Assembly (NCBI GenBank): GCA_003988855.1
Contig: QYAI01000241.1
Location: forward strand, 1 to 28,409
DNA from: Arachnopeziza araneosa
Lineage: Eukaryota; Ascomycota; Leotiomycetes; Helotiales; Arachnopezizaceae
Direction of reading: 5' to 3'
Length of the DNA stretch: 28,409 nt
Position numbers and translations under genes: made by a program. The notes below the pieces were generated by a model. It was not told the DNA's origin. It saw only the letters and a list, made by a program, of their open reading frames with translations, and made no database searches. Below are positions 8,633 through 18,052 of this stretch, piece by piece (position 1 is the first letter of the stretch; each line of letters begins with the position of its first letter).

Positions 8633-11600
8633 ATGGCTGACCCCCTCTCGATAACGGCCAGCTGCGCCGGCATCGCATCGGCAATCGTTGCCGTTACCAT
8701 CCGAATAGCACAGTTCTCAAACGATGTTCGAGATTCAAGAAAGGATATTGATAGCGTACGGCGAGAGTTATCGTCCCTAGAACTTAGCCTCTCAGCCTTA
8801 TCGAGTGAAGAGGAGGAGTTTGACTTTCAGAGCGTTCCATCTTTAAAGGCGAACTTATTTAAAGTTCTAGATGAGTGTAAAGAGAAAATCATACAAATAA
8901 GTGTTTTGTTTGATGAAATGGAAGGCGCGAAAGCTATAAAGCGCATGAAATGGGCAGCTACTGGGAAGAACAAATTGGTTGCTTTGAAATCTGGACTTGA
9001 ATCCCATAAGATGTCTCTGGATATTGCTCTAGACTTGATAGGATTGTAAGTTATTGTCATCGAAGCTCTGATTTTGAAATAATCTTAAAGACGTATAGGC
9101 TCATGACCGCTGGCGTTAAACGAGACACAGCCCAAATCCGGTCGGATACTGCTCAGATTAAAAATGACACTGGACAGATCAAAGCAGATACTGGACGGAT
9201 TGCTTCCATCGAGAATGACACTGGGAAAATCAAAGCTGACACTGAAGGCATGCAAAATACTATGGAGAGAATAATAGAAGGCGTCAATGCCCTTCGGTTT
9301 GTGAGCTTAGAGAAAGTAGATCACGACTCCGGGATCATTATGGAGAGATTCATTGCGGGCAGTCTTGCCGATATGGAATCAGCATACGCAGGATCCATAG
9401 CTGATTTAAATGATGGAGAAGGTGAATTTCTCTGCGTAATAAGTCCGTTCGGACTTTGCTTACATAGATACAGAACCTGTTGCAAAAAGCAGTTTGGAAA
9501 TAGGCTACTCTACTTCGCAAACCCCTCCGTATGAATATCTAATATGGGACAACTTGTTGGAGGATGATGACTCAAATGAATCTGAGAGGCAATACCAGGG
9601 TTCACAAAGGCCACCCCCTGAAGAAAATTTAACGCATCGTTTGGTCGTTGCCATCGAATATGGGACAAAACTTTCAGGTAAATCCGCTTGCCACTCATTT
9701 ATCGAAGGTAGAATAACGGTGCCCACAGGTGTAGCGTTTGCCATCGTATCTTCAAATGAGTTAGATCTTATTGAAATAGAGGTTGTGGAAGATTGGGGAC
9801 AGAGTATGAGGCGGCATACCAAAGTACCTAGCGTCATCTCTTACTCTCCACCAAGTTGTGCAAGTGATGCACAGTGGGGATCGAGTATAAGCGACGATGC
9901 ACTGACAATCGAAGATACTAAACTGGAACTGGATCTTCTATCAAATTCTACACGTTCTGATGAATTGATCCTCATTTGCAAATCATTATATGGCAAAGAT
10001 GATCTTAATTTCGGAAGTATACAAAAATCACGTGGGTGCGAGTATCCATGCGCGGAAGATGTGGTCAAAGACTACCTATGGCGTCTTTTTTCGGCCTTTA
10101 AATCCGTGATTACCGCAAATCTCGGCCCTCTTCTCGGTACTTTGGTAGTTGACATTGTCGTTACAGTCCCATCGGTAAATTTCCCGCCGTGCTTTGGTCG
10201 TTATACTCTAACAAAATTTGCGAAAAGGGATGGTCTTACAGAGGCAAAGTTGCCTTGCTCGGAGCAATTCAGCAAGCAGGATTTAATAAGCACTTTTTCC
10301 CCATGTTACAAGATACTATTTTAGTCACCGAACCAGATGCAGACGCGATGTTTTCTTCGAGATATCTTGTTTCAGAGAATAAGGAACTCTTCAAAGTACG
10401 TACCTCAGATAGCCATGAGTAGTTCTAAGTTCTCACAGGAAGGAGAGTGTTTTATGCTCTGCAGGTCTGATGAAGAAAATGTGGTAAGTAGCTCACGGTA
10501 CTCTATAACGCGATTGACTGACTCTCCACCTAAATAAGGAGGTGCTAGCCTACCAAGTAACACAACTTGAACCAGTCTTGAAATTGAAGCCCCTGAATCG
10601 CGAACTTCGTAAGCGACCCGGACTCAAATATGAGAACAAGGGCCGATAAAGAAAACAGGCGCGAAGTGCGGGACAAATTTCGTCAACAAAAGTTTCACGA
10701 GATGGCTCCAAAGGGTGGTGCCAAGGGTCCGTGCGTTATGCCCTCGTAATAACCCAGCATCCGAATACTCTCCCGTTACAAAGTCATTACGCCAGCTTAT
10801 TCGACGCTTCAACGTTGAAATCCGACAGCGTAATGAAAACATATATCTTGACTTACCTCTACCCTTTGAGAGATTGAACTCTCACAGAGTAGATCGCGGG
10901 GAAGTAAGAATGAATAGGTTTGTATTACTGAACCCAGCAGTCATGGGAAGTTTTGCTCATCTATTATAGTGCCGATATGATAGATATCATGGGGCCGTGC
11001 TTGAATCAAACAATTGAACTCATCGATACACAACATCGGCAATGCATCCAAAACAAGCAACGAGTTAAAGTAAGTGCCTCATAACCAATTTTAGACCAAC
11101 TCATATTCAGCTTTACAGAAAACAATATTGACCGGTTCTCTGTCTGAAATATTATACATTACAAAAGAATTGCAATCTGCGTTGGATTTACGAGGCCTCG
11201 AACTACTACGGAATGGAAGACAGTAAGAATCGCCATTCAACCACGCATGAAACATGGAATTAATACTACACCAGCGGTTTTAACTCTGTGTTGAGAGGAG
11301 CCGTGATCTATGGTGCCGAGAAAATCCACCACAAAAGCATCAATGTCACCAGAAGGTATCCATGGAATATCGGTTTTATTTTTGACACTCAACATTGGAA
11401 ATTTCAGCATCGTCACAAATACGAAAACTTAAACTCGGCGACTGGTTTAATTAGCGGTTCTTTAGTCTGGCTTGTTCAACGGGGCGACTTTCTCGTTCCA
11501 GAGAGCCCAAAAGTCACCGAAACCGTCCTAAAATTTAACTTCGACTTTACACCTGATGAAAAATTCATCAAAATTCCAAATTTGGTCACCATTGATATAT

Positions 11601-12271
11601 TTATTAGCCCAGATAAGAGCCACGAACGAATTGGAGGTTCTGAGACCAGACACGATACCGAGATCAACTACGAGCAGCTGAACAAAGTCGACACTCAAAG
11701 TTATCAGACTTCTACGGCCTTTCACCCTGTACTCTGCATATCCCAAAAATCTGGTTCAAGGGTCGCAGAATATTTGACACGCTTAATATGCAGGGTAGAG
11801 ATTCGGGAGGAGAGTTTGACCATCAATATGACGCTAAACGGGAGTTCGATTGGCAGGCGGAGAACGATATCAGATTTTCCGGGAGCCAATCCTGGGGATA
11901 TTCTACTGCAATTAACTACATCTGGTGGATATGAGCCTCTAAATGTGGCAACAATATCTCCAGAGGTGAAGAAATCAGTCCTTAATGTGGCTGATTTGTT
12001 CGAACTTAGGGAGCAAATAAGAACCAGGTATCAGTTGGATAACGAGATCTGGTCTCTGAGGGATGCTAGAGGGCCAGATCGATGGTATGCAGAGAAAAAA
12101 ATGGAAGCTGCTGATGAGATTCTTCATGAGATTCTCGCTCAGGTTAACGCTTGGGATGAATCAATCTGGGAGTCAGAAGAGTGGGAACTAGTCTGTGAAG
12201 TAAGAAAGATGCTCCTTGAGGGTGGTAAGAGGTGGTGGAAAAATAATCCCCCGTGGAACTCTGACGTATAG
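8633..12271 (+). CDS. STAND N-terminal domain / coiled coil / degenerate Hsp70-like fusion
   Basis: Eleven exons: 8633-9045, 9099-9421, 9468-9677, 9729-10174, 10228-10395, 10439-10483, 10539-10608, 10659-10917, 10970-11069, 11119-11222, 11275-12271. The lengths sum to 3135 nt, 1044 residues with no break. Residues 1-137 (starting MADPLSITASCAGIASAIVA) match the fungal N-terminal domain of STAND proteins (HeLo-like). Residues about 146-190 are heptads of the DTxQIKx type, a likely coiled coil. From about 300 the protein follows fungal Hsp70/HSPA12-like proteins: IEYGTKLSGVAF (308 on), KVPSVISY, DIVVTVPS/GWS (464), ALLGAIQQAGF, TEPDADA, QLEPVLKLK, AKCGTNFV, IYLDLPLPFE, RGAVIYG (about 720) and a C-terminal beta-rich region. 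Nucleotide loops deviate: T to K in phosphate-1 (K313), RSDEEN (529-534) where DxGGGT is usual, and TGSLS (683-687) for VGGFG. The first ATG was chosen because the family starts there. A non-hydrolysing, scaffold-like Hsp70 fold joined to a signalling or membrane-acting domain is inferred. Confidence 0.85.
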
Positions 12272-12418
12272 AATGATGTATTCTTCATGTTGCAAGTTTA
12301 AATGTCAAACTATTTTTGCTTTCTTGCATTTTCGAGTTCAGTGCCATTGCTTCGAGTATATCGTCTTGGCCATCAAGGAATACGTGGCAACTGAGCCAAG
12401 TCTTAGCTCACTTATCAC

Positions 12419-13098
12419 TCACATCTCTATCTGAGGGCTCAATTCATCCTCCATCTGCGGAGTGATCTCCATCGGCTCCCCATTTTGGAAATTACTGCCC
12501 CTAACAGTATCCCCATTGTCAACCCAGACGTCCATCATAACCAAAAATGTTTGATTACCGCCTCCATTGCCATACTGGACCCAGCATCTTCTGAACTCAT
12601 CAAGCTGGATATATGGGAAGCTCTATTGAAGAAATCATTAATATTCAGCCATAAATGCCTAGAGATCATTGAGAGCATTGGGAGGGTGGTGACTAAATTC
12701 TATTCAATAAAAAGGGTGAACACCGTACCTTTGACTTCCCCTTCGCCTGAACCTTGTAATATTTTCCATAAATCTCGCCACACTGCTTTAAAGTAGCTGC
12801 AGGTAAATGAATACGATTGGCTCGATAAGAATTACTGTCCCAGCAAGCGAGCATTTGTTGGAATGTTTGTTCCGATGGGGAATATGTTTCAAGAGAGGGG
12901 CCGTAGAGAAGCCAGCTGAATATAATGCTTAGCAGGGTTCCACTCGGATCATATAGCTAGATTATGAAATTGATACCATTTCAGAAGCTCAAAGACAGTT
13001 GGTGATGGCCCGGACAATGGGATATTGGCTTTTGCTACCGCTTTTGCTTTTTCGTGGCGGTCTGCAAGGAGACAGGCACCAAAAAGTGCGTAACACAT
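12419..13098 (-). CDS. unrecognised three-exon protein
   Basis: Minus-strand exons 13098-12977, 12915-12729 and 12622-12419, 513 nt, 170 residues, frame closed. Intron 1 (12916-12976, 61 bp) has donor GTATCA and a CTAAG-like branch. Intron 2 (12623-12728, 106 bp) has donor GTACGG; its nearer AG would lead into a stop, so the distal acceptor TTCAATAG is used. The protein starts MCYALFGACLLADRHEKAKA, carries PSPTVFELLKCWLLYG (faintly like part of a BTB/POZ fold), a Trp/Tyr-rich middle and an acidic C-terminus (ITPQMEDELSPQIEM). No signal peptide or membrane segment. Coding character rests on frame-preserving splice sites and natural composition; I do not recognise the family. It may be the truncated 3' part of a larger gene. 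It is convergent with the STAND-N/Hsp70-like gene, with 147 bp between stops. Confidence 0.55.
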
Positions 13099-13170
13099 CG
13101 ATAGGTAGTTATGTATTATAGTAACAGAGTTCCCATAAGCTTATCTGAAGCTTGTTTCAAGCGGACACCT

Positions 13171-13182
13171 TTAAAATATAAA
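13171..13182 (-). promoter_or_regulatory. TATA-like box for the 12419-13098 gene
   Basis: The minus strand reads TTTATATTTTAA about 75 bp upstream of the ATG at 13098, a plausible TATA position. Tentative. Confidence 0.3.
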
Positions 13183-14246
13183 AGCTATACTCCATGGAAT
13201 AGAAATTATGCGTCTTTGGTCGGATTCCCCGGGAGCTAAAGGAGTGCGCTAATTACATAATCATATATCACGTGCTTCACGTGAATCTTTCCTCTACGGT
13301 CATGTTTTTAGTGGGTTGTTTATATATAAAATTCTCGCTAGAAGACATAATCCATAGAACATATCAGTAATATTAGAATCAAGCGAATGAAGTGATTTTG
13401 AAAAGTGAAGCCGAGAGAGATCATTTTTTTGACCTTAGTAACTCACCCAATATTGACACAAGTCCTATCACCAGGTCCGTTCTCAATTAACAGCATCTTC
13501 ACTTTATACCAACCGGATGCCTTCCGTGTAGTCACACTGCCTCTAGATTCTCCTCCAATGACTTTGAAATCGCACTTTTTGACTGCGGACGCCATTCAAA
13601 GACGGCATAGTGTATAATATGTAATTCCACTAGGATCTCGGCTGATTAGTGGACGTGAAAATATCGGGAAGGGAAATTTGTCGAACGACTTGACATAGGG
13701 ATAATACAGAAATCCAAATCTAAGAGGAGTATTGGAGAGGAACACAGTCTTGAAAAGCCGTTTGTTGATTTTTTATTATTAAAGCTGTTAACCAATTCAA
13801 GTTCGAAATGCTCCCTAAACTTAGGAAACGCTTCCGAGGTTCCTGAGAACTGCCAATACACTTAGCTAATGACCATGCATGAAGGTCGTTCTTGCTATTA
13901 ACTAGGAAAGATAAGAGGTGAGCAACGCAACAAGAAATTTAGCTAATTCACTACGCGTAGCCGCATTAGCATGTGATAAATTACAGAGAGTTAAGAGAAG
14001 GCCGTGTATGGTCTTAAACATTGAAATTCTTACTCTATCAGACTAGGCTTCCATAGTAATTGCTCCGCATGCTCTCATTCGAAATCCTTTTCATAGAATA
14101 TAGGTCTCGCGAGAGGAGTGGGCAGCGAAATTTACTACTTAAGTCAGGTGGGAACATAGATGGGATTGCATGATTAAGGGTATTGATTTCAATCAAATAA
14201 GTTCTCATCAGGCCAAGTCGTGGTAGCAAGAAGTGGTACCCCGAAT
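13183..14246. other. AT-rich intergenic region, nothing supported
   Basis: Short frames on both strands (for example 13405-13617 + and 13646-13861 -) lack true ATG starts, motifs or splice continuity. A TATATATAAAA tract lies near 13320 with no gene behind it that I can support. No repeat was recognised. Confidence 0.45.
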
Positions 14247-14736
14247 CTAATTCATGTCGTGCATATCCTCCGTCCCCGCCAATTTTGACACCCAACTTAC
14301 ACGTAGTGGAGCAAACAATTCAACCTCTATTTTCAGACTATCAAGTGAATCCATATCATCTAGGATACCAGCTTGGAGAACCTTCTGTCCTGGGAAGGTT
14401 GCGCCTTCGCGATACATGGAGCTACCGTATTCAGGACAGAAAATGGTCGAGATAATATTGCCACTTCTCGCGGTCTTGGATATTGATTTGAAGGTGCCTT
14501 CGGTTTTCCAGCCTTTCTCAGATACAATAAAATTTACCGAGTAAGCGCTGCTAGTGTATTTCTTACACTCGCCACAGTGGCAGAGCCTCTAACTTAAATG
14601 TTAAATCTTATCATATCTGGAGGAACCATGAAAGAGTCAAGACGTGTAGTCGAATAAAATGTGAACAAACCTGTCTAATTGGCTGGCCTTCAAAAAAGAC
14701 TTTAGCCTGGCCGCAATAACAGGACCCCGATGGCAT
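14247..14736 (-). CDS. GFA/CENP-V family protein lacking one zinc cysteine
   Basis: Exons 14736-14671 and 14588-14247, intron 82 bp (donor GTTTGT, acceptor AAGTTAG), 135 residues, the usual length. The glutathione-dependent formaldehyde-activating (GFA) fold is clear: SCYCG (C6, C8), LCHCGEC (C25, C27, C30), SVNF, GTFKSISKTARSGN, IFCPEYG (C73), YREGATFPGQK, GILDD, VELFAPLRVSW. Family members bind structural and catalytic zinc through CxC, CxxC and FCxxCG motifs. Here the last motif reads FCPEYG, with Tyr76 (TAC, 14427-14429) in place of Cys, a single G-to-A change from TGC. The fold may be kept with an altered catalytic zinc site, or the allele may be decaying. The substrate is unknown; such proteins are usually glutathione-adduct or small-thiol enzymes. 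Confidence 0.85.
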
Positions 14737-15625
14737 TATGAATCTGTTTCTTTTGATGTTGGTGGGTTCTGTGTGGAAGGAATCATTTTCAGTAAAGGAC
14801 AGCCAAATCTAGTCAGAGAGCTCACCAAAGTGCAATTTTGTGGTCGCTTCAGAATGAGTGAATTAAGTTCTAAGAACAAGAAACTTCTCAGGCTACTAAT
14901 GGAGCGCCGTCGAAACAACGGGGATCCAGAATCGAATCTAATTTTGCATTAAGCAGACTGCAGATCAATGACAAATTGTATGACTTTCATTCACGACAAT
15001 ATCAAAGCATTACTCCCGCTGAAAGATCTTCACGGCATATATTGGGGCACTCCTTTATTCTTTGTGCATCTGCTAATCTTTCCGGGGTCGGCAGGTGGTG
15101 GGTTTATTTCACTAGGGTATAACTGTCTTAAAAGGTTATAGCGTGCCCGAGGAGCATATGTTAACCTTCTCTAGTTGACGATTGAATTATTTCCCCCCTA
15201 AATATAACCAAGACGAGATTAGTCTACATACTACACAATATTTGAAAGTGCTCCGTCACCGTGCTTAATATGCGCTTCTAACCAAGAAATATTATAGCTT
15301 GAGGACAGCATAGCGTTACCGTGAGCACGCCCGCAATGGTTGGAACATGAATTACAAGGACGGGAGCTTGAAAGGGAAATGAGCGCATAGTCCGAGAGCG
15401 AAACCTTGTTTTGTGGAATTTTCATACGTTTGGGAAATTATTGTGTAGCCAGGTTTGAAAGTGATACATCATGAATTTTGGGCTAATAGGATTTCTGTGC
15501 AGTAAAAATAATTTGAGTTTCAACTAAAGGGGTTGAAATTGAGGTATACTTCTTAGTATTGAAATAATGGTAGTAGATGATCTAGCCATGGGATTATACC
15601 TCCGAAATACCCATTAAAGACAGAA
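14737..15625. other. intergenic, nothing supported
   Basis: AT-rich region between two minus-strand genes. A 64-codon frame at 15231-15425 (-) contains CNSCSNHCGRAHGN, but I cannot link it to any family or to flanking exons. It must hold the promoter of the GFA gene and the 3' end of the hydrolase gene. Confidence 0.45.
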
Positions 15626-16492
15626 TCAGACGTGTTCGGATAGAAAAGACAATGACAGTTCCGCAACCTCTTTTACATGTGTCTCCAATACATAGTGCCC
15701 AGTATCCACCCACTCGATCTTTGCATCAGGTCGATCTTTTTTATGTGCCTCTGCACCAGCCGGGATGAATGCAGCGTCGTTCTTTCCCCACACGAGCAGA
15801 AGAGGTACCTTGCTGTTGCGAAAATATTCTTGAAACTTCGGGTACAGCTTGACATTGTTGCGGTAATCGTAGAGAAGGTCGACTTGAATATCAGCGTAAC
15901 CAGGTCGTGATGCAAGAAGGAAGTCGAAAGTAAAGCCATCGAGCGAGAAACGCTTCATTGCTTCTTCTGGCACTCCATCGGTGTAGTGATACTTGAAAAA
16001 GTCCAGCGAGATGACAGCATCACGAAGACCTTTGCGGCTGTCGAGCTCATTACCGCTCTCCCAGAACGCCATGAGAGGGTCCCAGAATGGGTGACCAAAT
16101 CCTTCTTCATATGCATTGGCATTCTGAGAGATTATAGCATCAAATTTGATTCTGCCCTGGCTTGCAAGACGATAGGCGACTGGTGCGCCGTAGTCGAAGA
16201 TATAAGCAAAACAGTGTGTGATATTGAGTGCTTCGAGAAATTGCTGAGTTGTATCGGTAAGAGACTCGAAAGTGTATTTGTAGCTTGTGGGTGTTGTTGT
16301 GTAGCCAAATCCAGGAAGATCAAAGGCAACTACCCAGAATTTGGTAGCAAGTAAAGGGATGAAGTCGCGATACTGATGCGAAGATGCAGGAAAGCCGTGG
16401 AACAAGACAATAGTAGGGTTCGAAGTCGAGCCGGCAGCTCGATAGAACACATTGACACCCCCCTTGACGTTGATTGTGTGGTAAGTCGTCAT
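15626..16492 (-). CDS. alpha/beta hydrolase (haloalkane dehalogenase / epoxide hydrolase-like)
   Basis: Intronless, 288 residues. The frame is open to 16603, but the ATG at 16492 (MTTYHTINVKGG) is the first real one and fits the family start. The oxyanion-hole motif HGFP lies at residues 32-35 and DLPGFG at 58-63. The nucleophile elbow FDYGAP places Asp100 as nucleophile, as in dehalogenases and epoxide hydrolases, not the Ser of esterases. The likely acid is Asp239 (WGKNDAAF) and the base His266 (TGHYVLETH). A helical cap lies between about 125 and 210. No signal peptide, so cytosolic. The members of this group hydrolyse small organic substrates; the actual one cannot be told. Intact. Confidence 0.9.
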   Translation of the reverse strand: MTTYHTINVKGGVNVFYRAAGSTSNPTIVLFHGFPASSHQYRDFIPLLATKFWVVAFDLPGFGYTTTPTSYKYTFESLTDTTQQFLEALNITHCFAYIFDYGAPVAYRLASQGRIKFDAIISQNANAYEEGFGHPFWDPLMAFWESGNELDSRKGLRDAVISLDFFKYHYTDGVPEEAMKRFSLDGFTFDFLLASRPGYADIQVDLLYDYRNNVKLYPKFQEYFRNSKVPLLLVWGKNDAAFIPAGAEAHKKDRPDAKIEWVDTGHYVLETHVKEVAELSLSFLSEHV

Positions 16493-16621
16493 TGGAACCG
16501 CTATGTCAAGTTTTAAGTGAAGATTTTTGGCAAAATTTGAGGCAGAATATAAACCCTGTTGATGGAAATAGATATTGATGAAGCTCAGAAAAACAACCTT
16601 CAACTGCGGTGGTACACATAG

Positions 16622-16630
16622 TTATATAAG
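16622..16630 (-). promoter_or_regulatory. TATA-like box for the alpha/beta hydrolase gene
   Basis: The minus strand reads CTTATATAA about 130 bp upstream of the ATG at 16492. Position and sequence suit a core promoter and agree with the shorter start. Confidence 0.4.
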
Positions 16631-17171
16631 AATCACGTCTCGGATGAAAAAGCGGGGTTAGCTGTGTAAGCGGTATTTTTCAAGACCAGGTTTAGTGATA
16701 TTGGATGCGAGTATTCAAGACCGGCGTAATTTCGAAATGGAATCACTCGTAGAAGATAATGGCTGTTCGGGTTCGAGCCTTTTCGATTGCGATGAGAGCT
16801 GAGAACGACAGGGTTTGGGCAAAAACGGATTATTAAGCTCCAATATTTCTTCCTGACTACGAATGACAGTCAAGCAACCCAAATTATGACATACCACAGA
16901 GTTCTTGAAACTCCAGTCAGTGAGCAATTGAGCTCTCATTCAGACAGTTGAGACGGTTCACTCGGCTTGATATTGCCACCATTTTTCTGAACCTTTCTTA
17001 TCTAGACGCTTGTTTGACAAGGGTACTACTATCTGCTTTCGGTTAGAAAGCGCTTGACAGTTACTGGCAGTTCATGTCGATAATTAAGCCCATGTTTAAT
17101 ATGGAACTAATCTTCCGCTTCCAATTTATCTTCTCATAATACTTGGATTAGCATCTACTCTATATGTAAGT
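16631..17171. other. intergenic, nothing supported
   Basis: No coding frame with motifs. It contains a GGTTCGAGCC decamer near 16770 that recalls a tRNA T-loop, but no acceptor, D or anticodon arm pairs around it. Confidence 0.45.
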
Positions 17172-17600
17172 ACATGGGTCTAGTATCCAACTTTGGGATT
17201 AGCGCAATTATCACGCTACGCCTATGTCATATCTTCAGCGATGTATGGTGCAACACTGATGTTTTGCTTCCCCGTCACCTGCATATTTGCGCCACTAATC
17301 CTTCGGTTTTCCGACGCTTAATGCTGGCGTTAGCGTTCGGGCAAGCGTTCACTCGGTACATGAAGACATGGGTCCAGTATTCAGATTTGGGTTTAGCGTA
17401 GTTATGACGCCACGCCTATGTCCATACCTACAGCGATGTATAGTGCGAGACTGATGCTTTGGTTCCCCTTCACCTGCTTATGTGCATTACCAATAGTTCG
17501 GTTTTTAGATGCTCGACACCAACGTTGGCGTTCGGGTCAGCGCTCCCTCGGTATAGGAAGACATGGGTCCAGTATTCAGATTTTGGAAGAGCGCCCGAGC
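17172..17600. repeat. ~195 bp tandem repeat, two full copies plus a partial third
   Basis: Units begin at 17172, 17366 and 17561, each with ACATGGGTCYAGTATYCA, giving periods of 194 and 195 bp. Copies 1 and 2 share long blocks (the ACGCCTATGTC segment, CAGCGATGTAT, CCCCTTCACCTGC/CCCCGTCACCTGC, GCGTTCGGG) with many point differences. Copy 3 stops after about 40 bp. In one + frame the junction reads KTWVQYSDxG twice, separated by a stop, so it might descend from a repeated coding segment. No further copy elsewhere in the window was noticed. Confidence 0.75.
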
Positions 17601-18052
17601 TAGCATTCAATCGGTGCGCTAGCAGCAATACCGCCAGTGGTGCAGTCACCCCACAACCGGTGGTGGAGATTTACTAACGTGACACGTACCGCTGGAGTCA
17701 TTGACAATTCTAGCGATTTTTCAAATGCTGGTGGCTTCTTGGCATCAAAATTAGGGTTCATGGTACTGAAGACAAAATCACACTTATTACACATGGAAAA
17801 TTGTTATTATAGTTGATCATCAGCAAGTTTTATTAAGCTTTTGGCTAGTGCATCGGTCGATGTTGTGAAACTGGTGTGAGATATATAGATCTAAACGAAT
17901 GCATCCATTTCGCTCCATTTCGCTTTTCTAACTCATGTCACTTAAAGGGGTGAAGAATTTTTTTTTTCCAATTCTCCGAATTTAGAATTCCATTCAAGTT
18001 TCTCAAGAACTCTAGCTACCACCGAACAATCTAGTTGGAATCCCAGACAAGT
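17601..18052. other. intergenic, 3' flank of the carbonic anhydrase gene
   Basis: AT-rich sequence with a T-run at 17959-17968. No coding evidence. It holds the 3' end of the minus-strand carbonic anhydrase gene. Confidence 0.4.

Noticed and set aside
10170..10230. Apparent frameshift after DIVVTVPS in the Hsp70-like region of the fusion gene
   Set aside because: A 53-bp intron (10175-10227) with donor GTAAAT and branch CTCTAAC restores VTVPS/GWSYRG, the expected motif, in frame.
8633..12271. Pseudogene status for the STAND-N/Hsp70-like gene
   Set aside because: All ten introns have good sites and lengths of 43-55 bp; 3135 nt closes without stop or frameshift.
12485..12796. 103-codon plus-strand frame
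   Set aside because: Shadow of exons 2 and 3 and intron 2 of the minus-strand gene 12419-13098; no motif of its own.
13405..13617. 70-codon plus-strand frame with a hydrophobic start
   Set aside because: First codon is not ATG, no upstream exon or motif; not supportable.
14254..14544. 96-codon plus-strand frame over the GFA gene
   Set aside because: Antisense shadow; the minus strand shows unmistakable GFA motifs.
15231..15425. 64-codon minus-strand frame with clustered Cys/His
   Set aside because: No family match, no splice partners, and the composition could be chance in AT-rich DNA.
16760..16785. tRNA-like T-loop GGTTCGAGCC
   Set aside because: No matching acceptor, D-arm or anticodon arm on either strand.
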